NCBI RefSeq assembly: GCF_009755605.1
Contig: NZ_WPNZ01000019.1
Span: 1-64,000 of the forward strand
Reading direction: 5' to 3'
Length of the DNA: 64,000 nt
From: Streptomyces typhae
GTDB taxonomy: Bacteria; Actinomycetota; Actinomycetes; Streptomycetales; Streptomycetaceae
Shown: positions 1-7,362 of the stretch, piece by piece
How the letters are laid out: the number at the start of each line of letters is the position of its first letter
How positions within the stretch are numbered: position 1 is the stretch's first letter
Notes under the pieces: model-generated
The model's database searches: none
Told to the model about the DNA's origin: nothing
The model's input: only the letters and a program-made list of their open reading frames with translations
Translations under genes and position numbers: made by a program

Positions 1-105
1 GGGCCCGAACGGGGGCACCGGGGCGGCCCCGCCGCCGGGCCGCGCGGCGGCACCGGTCGGCGGGGCCGCGGCCGTGGGGCGCGCGGCGTCGTGCTGCGTG
101 GTCAT
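1..105 (-). CDS. N-terminal fragment of an unidentified protein (cut by window edge)
   Basis: An open frame starts with ATG at 105 and runs off the left edge without a stop, giving 35 residues rich in Ala, Pro and Gly. The start lies nine bases after the stop of the preceding gene on the same strand, and a GAGGA ribosome-binding site sits about seven bases upstream, so it looks like the next gene of the same operon. The visible residues are low-complexity and show no domain, so no function can be given. The real gene lies mostly outside the window. Confidence 0.55.
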   Translation of the reverse strand, partial: MTTQHDAARPTAAAPPTGAAARPGGGAAPVPPFGP

Positions 106-114
106 GACGGGTCC

Positions 115-1482
115 TCAGCTGCTCGCCGCGGCGTGGACGAGGTCGCGCAGGCCGTCGTAGCCGGCGACCGGGTGCAGCTGGTGGCTCTCCGGCGGCCGGT
201 AGTGGTCGGCGTGGTAGGAGCCGGAGCCGTGCACGAGTACCTCCGGCAGGTCCAGCAGGTCGCGGTCGACGGCGTTGAGGACACCGGTCAAGGCCATCAC
301 CAGGGACCATTCGCGCAGCTGCCGCGGGTCGGCGGGCAGGTCGACGCCCGCGGGCTCCAGGAGCCGCCGGATGTGCGGGTACCGGTCGAGGCACTCGGCG
401 AGGGACACGACGATGCCGCCGCCGCCCTGCTTGCGGATGATCTCGTTCATGCGCGGGGACGTCGCGGGGGTGCGGGTGTAGAAGGTGGGGTCGAGCCGCT
501 CGTCGGGGGCGTAGGTCCGCTGCGGGAAGTGCGGGTCCGCGTGCTGGGTGTAGACCCCGTCGCCGTGCTGCCACGCGGGCCGGTGGTCGAATGCGCCGTG
601 GTAGTAACTGGCCACCATGTCGGCCGTGTCCAGGTGCTGGACGAGGAAGTACTGGGCGCCGGTGTCGGGCCATGCGCGCCCGGTGTGCTGCTGCTGGCCG
701 TAGAAGTGGCCGAGGAGGCCGAACGCGCTGGACACGGCGTGGGCGTGGACTCGCGGCACCGCGGGCAGGCGGTCGCGTTCGAACAGGGCCCTCGCGGTGT
801 CCGCGACGACGTAGTTGTCGAGGTCCAGGGTGTGCCACAGACGTAACCCGTGCCGGGCGAACACCGCGTCGGCCTCCTGGTCGGCGACCGCGCGGGCGAG
901 CTCCTTCACCTCGTGGGAGCCCGCGCTGTCGCGCACGGCGAGCGGGTTCCTGGCGCTGAGGGCCGGGTCGTCGGTCAGGGACGAGCGCCACACCTTGTGG
1001 CTGGAGGAGGTGGGCAGGACGCACACGATGCGCAGCTCTTCGGAGTCGGCGAGGCCGCTCTCGTGGGCCCGGCGCACCGCGTCGCGCAGCGCGGTGGCCT
1101 TGTTGGCGCTCGACGGGGTGATGATCATGACGGATTCGCCGGTGCGCCGGATGTGGGCGGCCGCTCGGGCCACGATCATGAGGGAGGCCAGTGTCTTGGT
1201 GGTCCGGGTCGCAGGGTTGTGCATCAGGTTCAGCAGAGTCAGCCGGGTGTCGCGGTGTGTTCCGAGGGCCTGGGCGCTGATCGTGCCCGGGGCGAAGAAG
1301 TCCTCCAACGCGGGGGTCAGGGGCGGCAGTTGCCAGCCGGGACTGAAGGCGTCGGTCCGGCTGCGCCGGCCGGTGGCGTCGAGGGTGCGGGAGAGCTCGT
1401 CGTAGTAGTGGACGAGGACGCGGAGCGGGTCGGCGTCGCCCGCCCGGGGTGCGGCGGCAGGCCGGGAGTAGGTGGTCGTCAT
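115..1482 (-). CDS. DUF6002-like protein, possibly related to fold-type II PLP enzymes
   Basis: This 455-residue protein resembles the actinobacterial DUF6002 proteins; I recognise the family only loosely. A segment near residues 85-135 (NPATRTTKTL, then IITPSSANKATALRD) recalls the Lys and Ser/Asn phosphate-binding segments of cysteine synthase or threonine synthase-type PLP enzymes. A Gly-rich stretch (KQGGGGIVVS) lies near residue 355. The enzymatic reading is an inference from these motifs. The ATG overlaps the TGA of panD by one base (TGATG), so the two are translationally coupled. A TTA leucine codon at codon 213 (plus-strand 844-846) makes it a candidate for bldA-dependent translation. 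The neighbouring PanD and TauD-like proteins suggest a role in converting aspartate or beta-alanine. Confidence 0.6.
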   Translation of the reverse strand: MTTTYSRPAAAPRAGDADPLRVLVHYYDELSRTLDATGRRSRTDAFSPGWQLPPLTPALEDFFAPGTISAQALGTHRDTRLTLLNLMHNPATRTTKTLASLMIVARAAAHIRRTGESVMIITPSSANKATALRDAVRRAHESGLADSEELRIVCVLPTSSSHKVWRSSLTDDPALSARNPLAVRDSAGSHEVKELARAVADQEADAVFARHGLRLWHTLDLDNYVVADTARALFERDRLPAVPRVHAHAVSSAFGLLGHFYGQQQHTGRAWPDTGAQYFLVQHLDTADMVASYYHGAFDHRPAWQHGDGVYTQHADPHFPQRTYAPDERLDPTFYTRTPATSPRMNEIIRKQGGGGIVVSLAECLDRYPHIRRLLEPAGVDLPADPRQLREWSLVMALTGVLNAVDRDLLDLPEVLVHGSGSYHADHYRPPESHQLHPVAGYDGLRDLVHAAASS

Positions 1483-1916
1483 CAGACGGCCTCCTGGGCG
1501 AGGGTGTCGCCGCGCAGGAGCGGGGACGCGGCCGGAGTGTCGGGCACATGGGCCGGGTCGGCGCCGATGTCCAGCGGGCGGTTGTTCTCGTCGACGAAGA
1601 CGATGTGCGGCTGGAGCCGCTGGGCCGTCTCCTCGGGGACGGTCTTGTAGGCGATGAGGATGACCAGGTCTCCGGGCGATATGAGCCGGGCCGCCGCGCC
1701 ATTGATGCCGACGACACCGCTGCCGCGCTCGCCCTCGATGACGTAGGTGCTCAGCCGGTTGCCGTTGTTGATGTCGACGACGTCCAGTTTCTCGCCCGGC
1801 AGCAGGTCGGCGGCGTCCATGAGGTCGCGGTCGAGCGTCAGGGAACCGACGTAGTGCAGGTCCGCCTGGGTCACGGTGGCCCGGTGGATCTTGCTGTGCA
1901 GCATGGTGCGGTACAC
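1482..1916 (-). CDS. panD: Aspartate 1-decarboxylase (PanD)
   Basis: A pyruvoyl enzyme that decarboxylates L-aspartate to beta-alanine in the cytoplasm. The 144-residue protein shows the family signature KIHRATVTQADLHYVGS. With the GTG start at 1916, the self-cleavage pair falls exactly at Gly24-Ser25, as in characterised PanD. An AAGGAGA ribosome-binding site lies four bases upstream of this GTG. A longer frame exists upstream but has no such support. The gene sits between a TauD-like dioxygenase and a DUF6002-like gene, with one-base coupling to the latter. Beta-alanine may therefore feed a cluster-specific pathway rather than, or in addition to, pantothenate synthesis; a housekeeping copy elsewhere in the genome would support this. 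Confidence 0.93.
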   Translation of the reverse strand: MYRTMLHSKIHRATVTQADLHYVGSLTLDRDLMDAADLLPGEKLDVVDINNGNRLSTYVIEGERGSGVVGINGAAARLISPGDLVILIAYKTVPEETAQRLQPHIVFVDENNRPLDIGADPAHVPDTPAASPLLRGDTLAQEAV

Positions 1917-2052
1917 GGATTCTCCTTGGGGAGGGAGACGGCTGGGGGGGAAGGCAGGCCCCCGGGGAGGGGCAGCCGGAGTAGGGGACAAGCCCCGGGA
2001 GAGGGCTGCGGGAGGAGGACGTGCGAGGGAGGGCAGCCGGTGGGGCCGCGGC

Positions 2053-2793
2053 TCAGGCGGCGATCTGGATGCGGCGCAGATGGCGGCTGCGGTCGCTGAA
2101 GGCGTTGCGCGCGTGCAGCAGACGCCAGTTGTCCCACACGAGCATGTCCCGCTCGGTGTAGTCGATGGCCACGTGCTCGCGGTCGAAGGCCGCGTGCCAC
2201 CGCTTTTGCAGTTCCACGGCCGGGTCGTCGTCGTCGCGGATCAGGTTGTTGCAGCTGAAGCGCACGATCAGCCCGCCCTCGTGCTCCTCCAGGAGGGGGT
2301 GGCGGGTCTTGAGGTCGAGGCCGAGCCGCTGCACGCCCTCGGTGGTCTTCCAGTCGTAGGCGTCCGTCGTCATGCGCTCGCGCTCGGCGGGGGCCAGGGA
2401 CTGGACCCAGGGCCTGGTGTCGGCGAGCGTCGTCTCGCCGCCGGGGCCCTCGGCGGGGGTGACACACCACAGGGCGATGTAGCGCGGCGGGACGACGGCG
2501 AAGTCGTACCCTTCCGAATGCGGGGTCAGCGGTCGGGTGTTGCCCGCGTGGTAGACGTCGTCCATGCCGGGTTCGGGGCGCACGTCGCCGACGACGGCGC
2601 CGGTGTAGTTGGGCACGAACCTGCCGAGCCGGCGGCAGAAGCGCACCGGGTCGAACTCCTCGGGGACGTTGCACATCAGGACGTAGCCGTGCTCGTCCAT
2701 GAGCTGGTGGAACGTCTTCATGAGCAACTCGTCGGTGAGCGGCTCACCGTTGAAATCGACCTGGGAGAGAATGCTGATCGGAGAGTGTGCCAT
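2053..2793 (-). CDS. TauD/TfdA-family Fe(II)/2-oxoglutarate dioxygenase
   Basis: A 246-residue 2-oxoglutarate-dependent oxygenase. The iron-binding facial triad is visible as H92-x-E94 (TPHSEGYDF) and H227 (LLHARNAF), with Arg237/Arg240 downstream as the likely 2-oxoglutarate ligand. The ending WDNWRLLHARNAF is typical of the TauD group acting on small amino-acid-like substrates. The first acidic ligand is Glu rather than the commoner Asp. The ATG at 2793 is preceded by GGAG about eight bases upstream. It is the first gene of the leftward operon tauD-like, panD, DUF6002-like, partial gene. The substrate is unknown; beta-alanine or a derivative is a reasonable guess from context only. Confidence 0.85.
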   Translation of the reverse strand: MAHSPISILSQVDFNGEPLTDELLMKTFHQLMDEHGYVLMCNVPEEFDPVRFCRRLGRFVPNYTGAVVGDVRPEPGMDDVYHAGNTRPLTPHSEGYDFAVVPPRYIALWCVTPAEGPGGETTLADTRPWVQSLAPAERERMTTDAYDWKTTEGVQRLGLDLKTRHPLLEEHEGGLIVRFSCNNLIRDDDDPAVELQKRWHAAFDREHVAIDYTERDMLVWDNWRLLHARNAFSDRSRHLRRIQIAA

Positions 2794-3276
2794 TTCTGCT
2801 CCGGTGAAAAGGCAGGGCTGCGCGCGGCTCGGCGCGCAACCGGGGGTGGGGGGATTGTCAGGCGGGCCGACCGACTGTCGAGTGCCTGATCATTTCGTGG
2901 CAATTCTGTGCTGCGTCGCCACGATAGCGGGCTTTAACGCGCTCCTGTCAAGCTGTCCCGAATTTTCACCCGGCGTATGCGGGCGGTGATTTCGGAATCC
3001 GTAATTCCGTAGAATCTGCTGGTCAGAGTGTTACCGACTGGTAGCTTTAGATCGTCCAAGGGGTACGGAAAGTAATCCCGTTTACCGCTGGAGGCCAGGG
3101 GTACTCGCGCTCCGTTCTTTGTGGCCCGCACGCGATGGCGACTTCCCGCGGCCGAAACAATGCGGCCGGGAAGGCGCGAAAATGGCCTCGTTCCCCTCGG
3201 GGCATGACGTACATCGCGGTGTCGGCCGTATCGCCGTGCGCGCACGCGGAAACATGAGGAAGAAAGGGCGCCTGCA
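2794..3276. promoter_or_regulatory. Divergent intergenic region between the dioxygenase and exporter genes
   Basis: These 483 bases carry no convincing gene and are visibly richer in A/T than the flanking genes, especially about 2880-3090. They must hold the promoters for the leftward panD operon and the rightward MFS gene. The clearest element is a perfect inverted repeat, CGGAAT-N5-ATTCCG, at 2993-3009, with a partly matching GATT/AATC extension on both sides. This has the form of a dimeric regulator operator. Confidence 0.6.
2993..3009. promoter_or_regulatory. Inverted repeat CGGAAT-N5-ATTCCG, candidate operator
   Basis: A perfect 6+6 bp palindrome with a five-base spacer lies in the A/T-rich part of the divergent region. 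The spacing suits a homodimeric helix-turn-helix regulator. The LysR gene at 4732-5598 is the nearest regulator, but a link to this site is only a guess. Confidence 0.4.
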
Positions 3277-4572
3277 TTGAGCCGAGAACCCGCTCGCGAG
3301 GACACGGGCGAGCACGCCGGTGGTGACACGGGCGAGCACGCCGGTGGTGACACCGGTGACCGTCCGACCGTCCGCCGTCTCCTGCTCAGCGAAGGGGTGA
3401 CCGCGTTCGGGGACGGCCTCTGGTTCAGCATGTGGGCGGTCTATCTGACGGTGATTCAGGGAGTACCAGCGGCCTCCATGGGGCTCGCCATGGGCATCGG
3501 CGGCGGCATCGGCCTGCTGGTCGCGCTGCCCATCGGCACCCTCACCGACCGCCTCGGCGCCCGCGAGGTGCTGCTCGCCGTCACGGTCCTGCGCGCGGTC
3601 TTCTCCCTCACCTTCCTGGTGCTGCACAGCTTCTGGCCGCTGCTCGTGGCGGCGGCCCTGTTCACCTCGATGGAGACCGCGGCCAAGGGCACCAAGGTCG
3701 CGTTCGTGTACCTGCTGATGCCGGCGGGCGCGTGCATGCCCGTCCTCGCCCGCGCCCGTGTGGTGCAGCATCTGCTGTACGCGGCCGGCGCGGGGGCGGC
3801 GGCCTGGGTGCTCTCCCGCTCGGACGCCGCCCCTTACCACGGTGCCGTCGTCGTCAACAGCCTGACGTTCGTGGCGGCGGCGGCCGTCCTCATGCGGCTG
3901 CCGCACGTCCCGCCCGTGCCCGCCGCGCGCCGCCCCGCCGGGACGGTGGCGCTCCGCAATCTGCCGTTCGTCGCCATCATGAGCAGCACCGCCCTGCTCG
4001 CCCTGTGCTGGGCGCTGCTCTCCAGCGGGCTGCCGCTGTGGCTGAAGGACGACACCGCCGCCCCCGTGTGGATCGCACCCCTCGCGGTGCTCGTCAGCTC
4101 CCTGCTGATCGCCCTGTTCCAGATCCGGGTCACCCGCAGCGGGCAGCGCCTCGTGGGCGCGGTGCGCTCGTCGCGGCGGGCGGGCCTCGCCCTCGCGGGC
4201 TGCTGCCTGGTCTTCGCCGCGGCGGCTTGGCCCGCGAGCCCGCTGGTGGCCTGCCTGCTCGTCCTGGGCGGCCTGGGCCTGCACGTGGTGGGCGAGCTGT
4301 ACTACGTCGCCGCCCGCTGGGGCCTGTCCCTCACCCTCATGGCGCCCGGGGCCCAGGGTCAGTACCAGGCCGTCGCCGCCAGCACGGAAGGAGCGGTCGT
4401 CGCCGTCGGCCCCGCGTTCATCACCACCCTGGTCACCGGCGCGGGCGGCACGGGCTGGAGCGTCCTCGCCCTGGTCTTCCTCGTCTGCTCGCTCCCGGTG
4501 GCACGGCTGTGCCGTCCGGCGCTGCGCCGGGCGGCCGATCCGGCGGGCGCGCGGGAGCGATCCGCCGCGTGA
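3277..4572 (+). CDS. MFS transporter (12-TM type), probable product exporter
   Basis: A 431-residue major facilitator protein with about 12 hydrophobic segments. The A-loop motif GTLTDRLGAR between TM2 and TM3 identifies the family. The start appears to be TTG at 3277, with an AAAGGG site upstream; no ATG closer to the first membrane helix is well supported. The hydrophilic N-terminus contains a duplicated eight-residue unit (DTGEHAGG) encoded by a 24-bp tandem repeat at 3301-3348, so the true start could lie after the repeat. It is transcribed divergently from the panD operon and convergently with a LysR gene. Export of, or resistance to, the cluster product is the likely role. Confidence 0.85.
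   Translation: MSREPAREDTGEHAGGDTGEHAGGDTGDRPTVRRLLLSEGVTAFGDGLWFSMWAVYLTVIQGVPAASMGLAMGIGGGIGLLVALPIGTLTDRLGAREVLLAVTVLRAVFSLTFLVLHSFWPLLVAAALFTSMETAAKGTKVAFVYLLMPAGACMPVLARARVVQHLLYAAGAGAAAWVLSRSDAAPYHGAVVVNSLTFVAAAAVLMRLPHVPPVPAARRPAGTVALRNLPFVAIMSSTALLALCWALLSSGLPLWLKDDTAAPVWIAPLAVLVSSLLIALFQIRVTRSGQRLVGAVRSSRRAGLALAGCCLVFAAAAWPASPLVACLLVLGGLGLHVVGELYYVAARWGLSLTLMAPGAQGQYQAVAASTEGAVVAVGPAFITTLVTGAGGTGWSVLALVFLVCSLPVARLCRPALRRAADPAGARERSAA
3301..3348 (+). repeat. 24-bp tandem duplication in the exporter N-terminus
   Basis: Two identical in-frame 24-bp copies (3301-3324 and 3325-3348), followed by a partial third copy to 3360, encode the repeated DTGEHAGG unit. The repeat unit is a multiple of three, so copy-number changes would keep the frame. 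Confidence 0.85.
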
Positions 4573-4594
4573 GCACTGTGTGGCCCGAGCAAAT

Positions 4595-4629
4595 GTCAGT
4601 CCATGAACCAAAATCAGGTGGTTCCTGAC
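4595..4629. terminator. Possible terminator hairpin between convergent genes
   Basis: The arms GTCAG and GAACCA (left) can pair with TGGTTC and CTGAC (right), with a five-base bulge on the left and an eight-base loop. It sits 22 bases after the MFS stop, between the convergent MFS and LysR genes. There is no clear U-tract, which is common in Streptomyces. The assignment rests on position and pairing only. Confidence 0.4.
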
Positions 4630-4731
4630 GGGGGCAGATGAGGTCGTACGGGTCTACGGTGAGGGCGGCCAATCGCCGCCCCTCCCCGCGATTGGTGGGC
4701 CGCCCGGCGCTCGCCCCCCGACGCCGGGCGG

Positions 4732-5598
4732 TCATGATCCGCCCGGGGCCGCCCCGTACGCGGCGACGGCGATCTCGACGAACGAGCGGATCAGGGGATC
4801 GCCGTCGCCCGCGTGCCACGCCACCACCACCCGGCTCGGCGGCATGTCGGTCAGCGGCACCACGGCGAGCCCGGGGACGGGTGCGTGGTCCAGGGTCGTC
4901 ACGCCGACCGTGCCGTTCCACAGGACCGCCTGCCGGCACTCCACGACGGCGCGCACCACGGGCCCCGAACGGGGCTCCCCGCCGTGCCAGTACGACTGCC
5001 AGGCGGAGTCGGTGCCCTCGGGGAAGCGGAACCAGCGGCGTGCCGCCAGCTCGTCCTTGCGCAGGCTGTCGCGGGCGGCCAGGGGATCGTCGGCGCGCAG
5101 CAGCGCTCCCACCGGGTCGGCGCGCAGCGTGCGGACGGTCAGGCCGGTCGTGTCGAAAGGACCGCGCGTCAGGGCGATGTCGACCGCACCGGCGTGCAGC
5201 CCGCAGGTGGGATCGCTCAGGTCGGTCTCACGGACGCGGACCTCGACGTGCGGGTGCCGCCGGCGGTAGGCGTCGGCCAGCCGGATCGCGGCCGGGTCGG
5301 TGGCGTCCCCGAGGAACCCGACGGTGACGGTCGAGGCGCCTGCCGCGCCGGCCACGCGCTCCCGCGCGCGCTCGGCCCGGTCGAGCAGGGCCCGCGCCTC
5401 GTCGAGCAGCACCGTGCCCGCCGCGGTGAGCGCGACACCGGCCGAGGTCCGGTCGAGGAGGACGGCGCCGAGCTCCGTCTCCAGCTGCTTGACGGCCCGG
5501 CTCAGCGGCGGCTGGCTCATGTGCAGCCGGGACGCGGCCCGGCCGAAGTGAAGTTCCTCGGCGACCGCCACGAAATACCGCAGCGTGCGCAGCTCCAT
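4732..5598 (-). CDS. LysR-family transcriptional regulator
   Basis: A 288-residue LysR regulator. The N-terminal helix-turn-helix is clear (ELRTLRYFVAVAEELHFGRA, then SRLHMSQPPLSRAVKQLE), and a substrate-binding effector domain follows from about residue 90. I chose the ATG at 5598 because it gives the canonical MELRTLRYFV start; an upstream extension adds residues foreign to the family. It is divergent from the carrier protein/halogenase operon, the classical LysR arrangement, so it probably controls that operon and its own expression in response to a small-molecule ligand. Confidence 0.92.
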   Translation of the reverse strand: MELRTLRYFVAVAEELHFGRAASRLHMSQPPLSRAVKQLETELGAVLLDRTSAGVALTAAGTVLLDEARALLDRAERARERVAGAAGASTVTVGFLGDATDPAAIRLADAYRRRHPHVEVRVRETDLSDPTCGLHAGAVDIALTRGPFDTTGLTVRTLRADPVGALLRADDPLAARDSLRKDELAARRWFRFPEGTDSAWQSYWHGGEPRSGPVVRAVVECRQAVLWNGTVGVTTLDHAPVPGLAVVPLTDMPPSRVVVAWHAGDGDPLIRSFVEIAVAAYGAAPGGS

Positions 5599-5815
5599 GC
5601 CGCGACGATACTCGTACACATGTGCTGAGCGCATACCCCCCAAGGAACGGGCATTACCCGGATCGCGCCGACCGCTCATACAGTTAAAGCGGCCCAAGAC
5701 GCAATGCATGTCCGTGCAAACCTGTAGCAAGTTTTCAGCGAGCCTCCGGCCGGTCCCCCCTGTGCATTCCCGCGGGAGGCGTGCGCGAGAACCCTACGAG
5801 AGGAGCAAGGCGGCA
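5599..5815. promoter_or_regulatory. Divergent promoter region, LysR gene / chlorination operon
   Basis: A 217-base region with no gene, lying between the LysR start and the carrier-protein start. It should contain both promoters and a LysR-type T-N11-A operator, although I could not pick a single site with confidence. The ribosome-binding site for the carrier protein (GAGAGGAG) is at its right end. Confidence 0.6.
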
Positions 5816-6082
5816 ATGCCCGTTTCTGTCCCGGGCGACCAGCAGGAAATACAGAAGCTGGTCGTCGACTGGTTGTGCGAGTACCTAGAGATCCCGGAAG
5901 TCTCCTTGACCGACAACTTTCTCGACCTGGGCGGTCACTCCCTTCTCGCCATGAACATCAACGCGCGTGTTCAGCAGCAGTACGGTCAAGAGCTCGACGT
6001 CAAGACCCTGTTCGAGCAGTCGATCGGCGAGGCCGTCGCCGAACTCCACACGCGGTTGACCGCCGCGAAGACCGCCGCGTGA
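5816..6082 (+). CDS. Free-standing peptidyl carrier protein
   Basis: An 88-residue single carrier domain. The phosphopantetheine attachment site is Ser42 in the motif NFLDLGGHSLLAM. The ATG at 5816 follows a strong GAGAGGAG site; earlier in-frame starts lie in the LysR promoter region. It should be loaded by the adenylation protein encoded at 8110-9675 and present the aminoacyl thioester to the adjacent halogenase. SyrB1/SyrB2 and CytC1/CytC2/CytC3 show the same division of labour. It is the first gene of an operon of carrier protein, halogenase, thioesterase and adenylation protein. Confidence 0.93.
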   Translation: MPVSVPGDQQEIQKLVVDWLCEYLEIPEVSLTDNFLDLGGHSLLAMNINARVQQQYGQELDVKTLFEQSIGEAVAELHTRLTAAKTAA

Positions 6083-6123
6083 ACCGTTCGTCAAGACGAT
6101 TCCGACCAGCAGCTGGAGTAGCC

Positions 6124-7095
6124 GTGGGTGACCAGACGTCCGACTTCCGACTGACCCCCGACGAACTCGCCAGGTTCGAGGAGCAGGGATTCATAGGGCC
6201 GGTCAAGATCTATGAACCGGAGGAAATGGAGAAGCGCTGGAACGAGATACGCCGGGCCATTCCCGACCGGTCCCGGGCCATCTATCCGGAGGACTCGCTC
6301 GGCGCGGTCACCAATCTCTCCAACTACGACCGGCACCTCGACATCGATCTGCTCAGCGAGCACATCATGCAACGGGCCATCGTCGAACGGGTCTCGTCCA
6401 TCCTCGGCCCGGACCTGCTCTGCTGGCGCACCGAGTTCTTCCCGAAGTACCAGGGCGACGAGGGCACGGACTGGCACCAGGCGGCGACGTTCGCCCACTC
6501 CAGCGGCAGCCCCCAGATCCAGTGGCCGTCGGAGAACGACGCCCCGGCCTTCGGCGGCACGATCACCGCCTGGACCGCGTTCACCCACTCCACCAAGGAG
6601 AACGGCTGCCTCCAGCTCATGCCGGGCACGCACCGGGTGATGAACTACGACGAGTCCCTCGGCATGGACTACAACCCCGAGACGATCAACCAGCGGGAGA
6701 AGGGCAGCGTCAAGCGCGGGTTCTTCGGCTACGACTACCGCGAGCTGCAGAAGGACCCCGACTGGCGCCCCGACGAGTCGAAGGCGTTCTCCCTGGTCAT
6801 GCAGCCCGGCGAGTGCGTCATCTTCTGGTCGACCCTGATGCACGGCTCGCTGCCGCACACGGGCAGCAAGAGGGACTACCGCATGGGGTTCGCCACGCGG
6901 TACGTGCCGACCCAGGTCAAGGTCTACCCGGGCAGCCAGGACGTGTCCGAGTACGGCGGCACCATCCCGCTCGACAACTACGGCGCGGTGCTCGTCTCGG
7001 GCCGCGACGAGTACGGCCACAACCGGCTGACCGACCAGAACCGGCGCGGCCACCAGTTCACCCCGTGGAACTTCGCGCAGCCTGTCGCCGGCTGA
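6124..7095 (+). CDS. Non-haem Fe(II)/2-oxoglutarate halogenase, SyrB2-type
   Basis: A 323-residue chlorinating enzyme of the phytanoyl-CoA dioxygenase superfamily. It replaces an unactivated C-H of a carrier-bound amino acid with chlorine, using Fe(II), 2-oxoglutarate, O2 and chloride. The diagnostic feature is H118-Q-A120 (DEGTDWHQAATF): the iron-ligand Asp/Glu of hydroxylases is Ala, leaving a site for chloride. H240 (STLMHGS) is the second His ligand and R253 (YRMGF) the likely 2-oxoglutarate ligand. Long blocks match SyrB2 (WRTEFFPKY, GGTIT.WTAFT, RGFFGYDYR, YVP near the C-terminus). The GTG at 6124 has a GGAG site upstream, and the length matches SyrB2. The substrate is probably the amino acid held by the adjacent carrier protein. 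Confidence 0.94.
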   Translation: MGDQTSDFRLTPDELARFEEQGFIGPVKIYEPEEMEKRWNEIRRAIPDRSRAIYPEDSLGAVTNLSNYDRHLDIDLLSEHIMQRAIVERVSSILGPDLLCWRTEFFPKYQGDEGTDWHQAATFAHSSGSPQIQWPSENDAPAFGGTITAWTAFTHSTKENGCLQLMPGTHRVMNYDESLGMDYNPETINQREKGSVKRGFFGYDYRELQKDPDWRPDESKAFSLVMQPGECVIFWSTLMHGSLPHTGSKRDYRMGFATRYVPTQVKVYPGSQDVSEYGGTIPLDNYGAVLVSGRDEYGHNRLTDQNRRGHQFTPWNFAQPVAG

Positions 7096-7138
7096 CGTCC
7101 CGCGACCTTCCGTCGCGGCGCACTCGTCCACGCACGTC

Positions 7139-7260
7139 CGCGTGCACACGTACACGTACGCCCACAAGCACACGTACACGTACACGTACGGCTGTACGCA
7201 CACGTACACGTACGGCTGTACGCACACGTACACGTACGCCTGCACGCACCCGCACGAGCG
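7139..7260 (+). repeat. Degenerate tandem repeat of CACGTA/TACG units
   Basis: The 267-base gap between the halogenase and thioesterase genes contains about 120 bases built from alternating purine-pyrimidine ACGTAC steps. A 24-bp register is visible: (AC)ACGTACACGTACG followed by GCTGTACG, repeated about three times with variation. The units are self-complementary and could form hairpins or non-B structures in DNA or in the operon mRNA. No protein is convincingly encoded here. Confidence 0.8.
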
Positions 7261-7362
7261 CACGCACGAGCCCCGCCCCGGAGCCGTGCGACCGGCCGCG
7301 TCCCTCCCGGCGCCGGTCGCACCGCTCCGGGGCCCCTCCCCGCATCCCGGAAGGCCCCCCCG

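Noticed and set aside
3082..4611. A minus-strand frame opposite the MFS exporter
   Set aside because: It mirrors the membrane protein gene, encodes a His/Glu/Arg-rich artefact and has no plausible start signals.
6124..7095. Reading the halogenase as a hydroxylase of the phytanoyl-CoA dioxygenase family
   Set aside because: The iron-ligand acid is Ala (H118-Q-A120) and long blocks match SyrB2, so halogenation is much the better reading.
7139..7260. Repeat array considered as a possible CRISPR
   Set aside because: The units are short, contiguous and degenerate, with no unique spacers and no cas genes.
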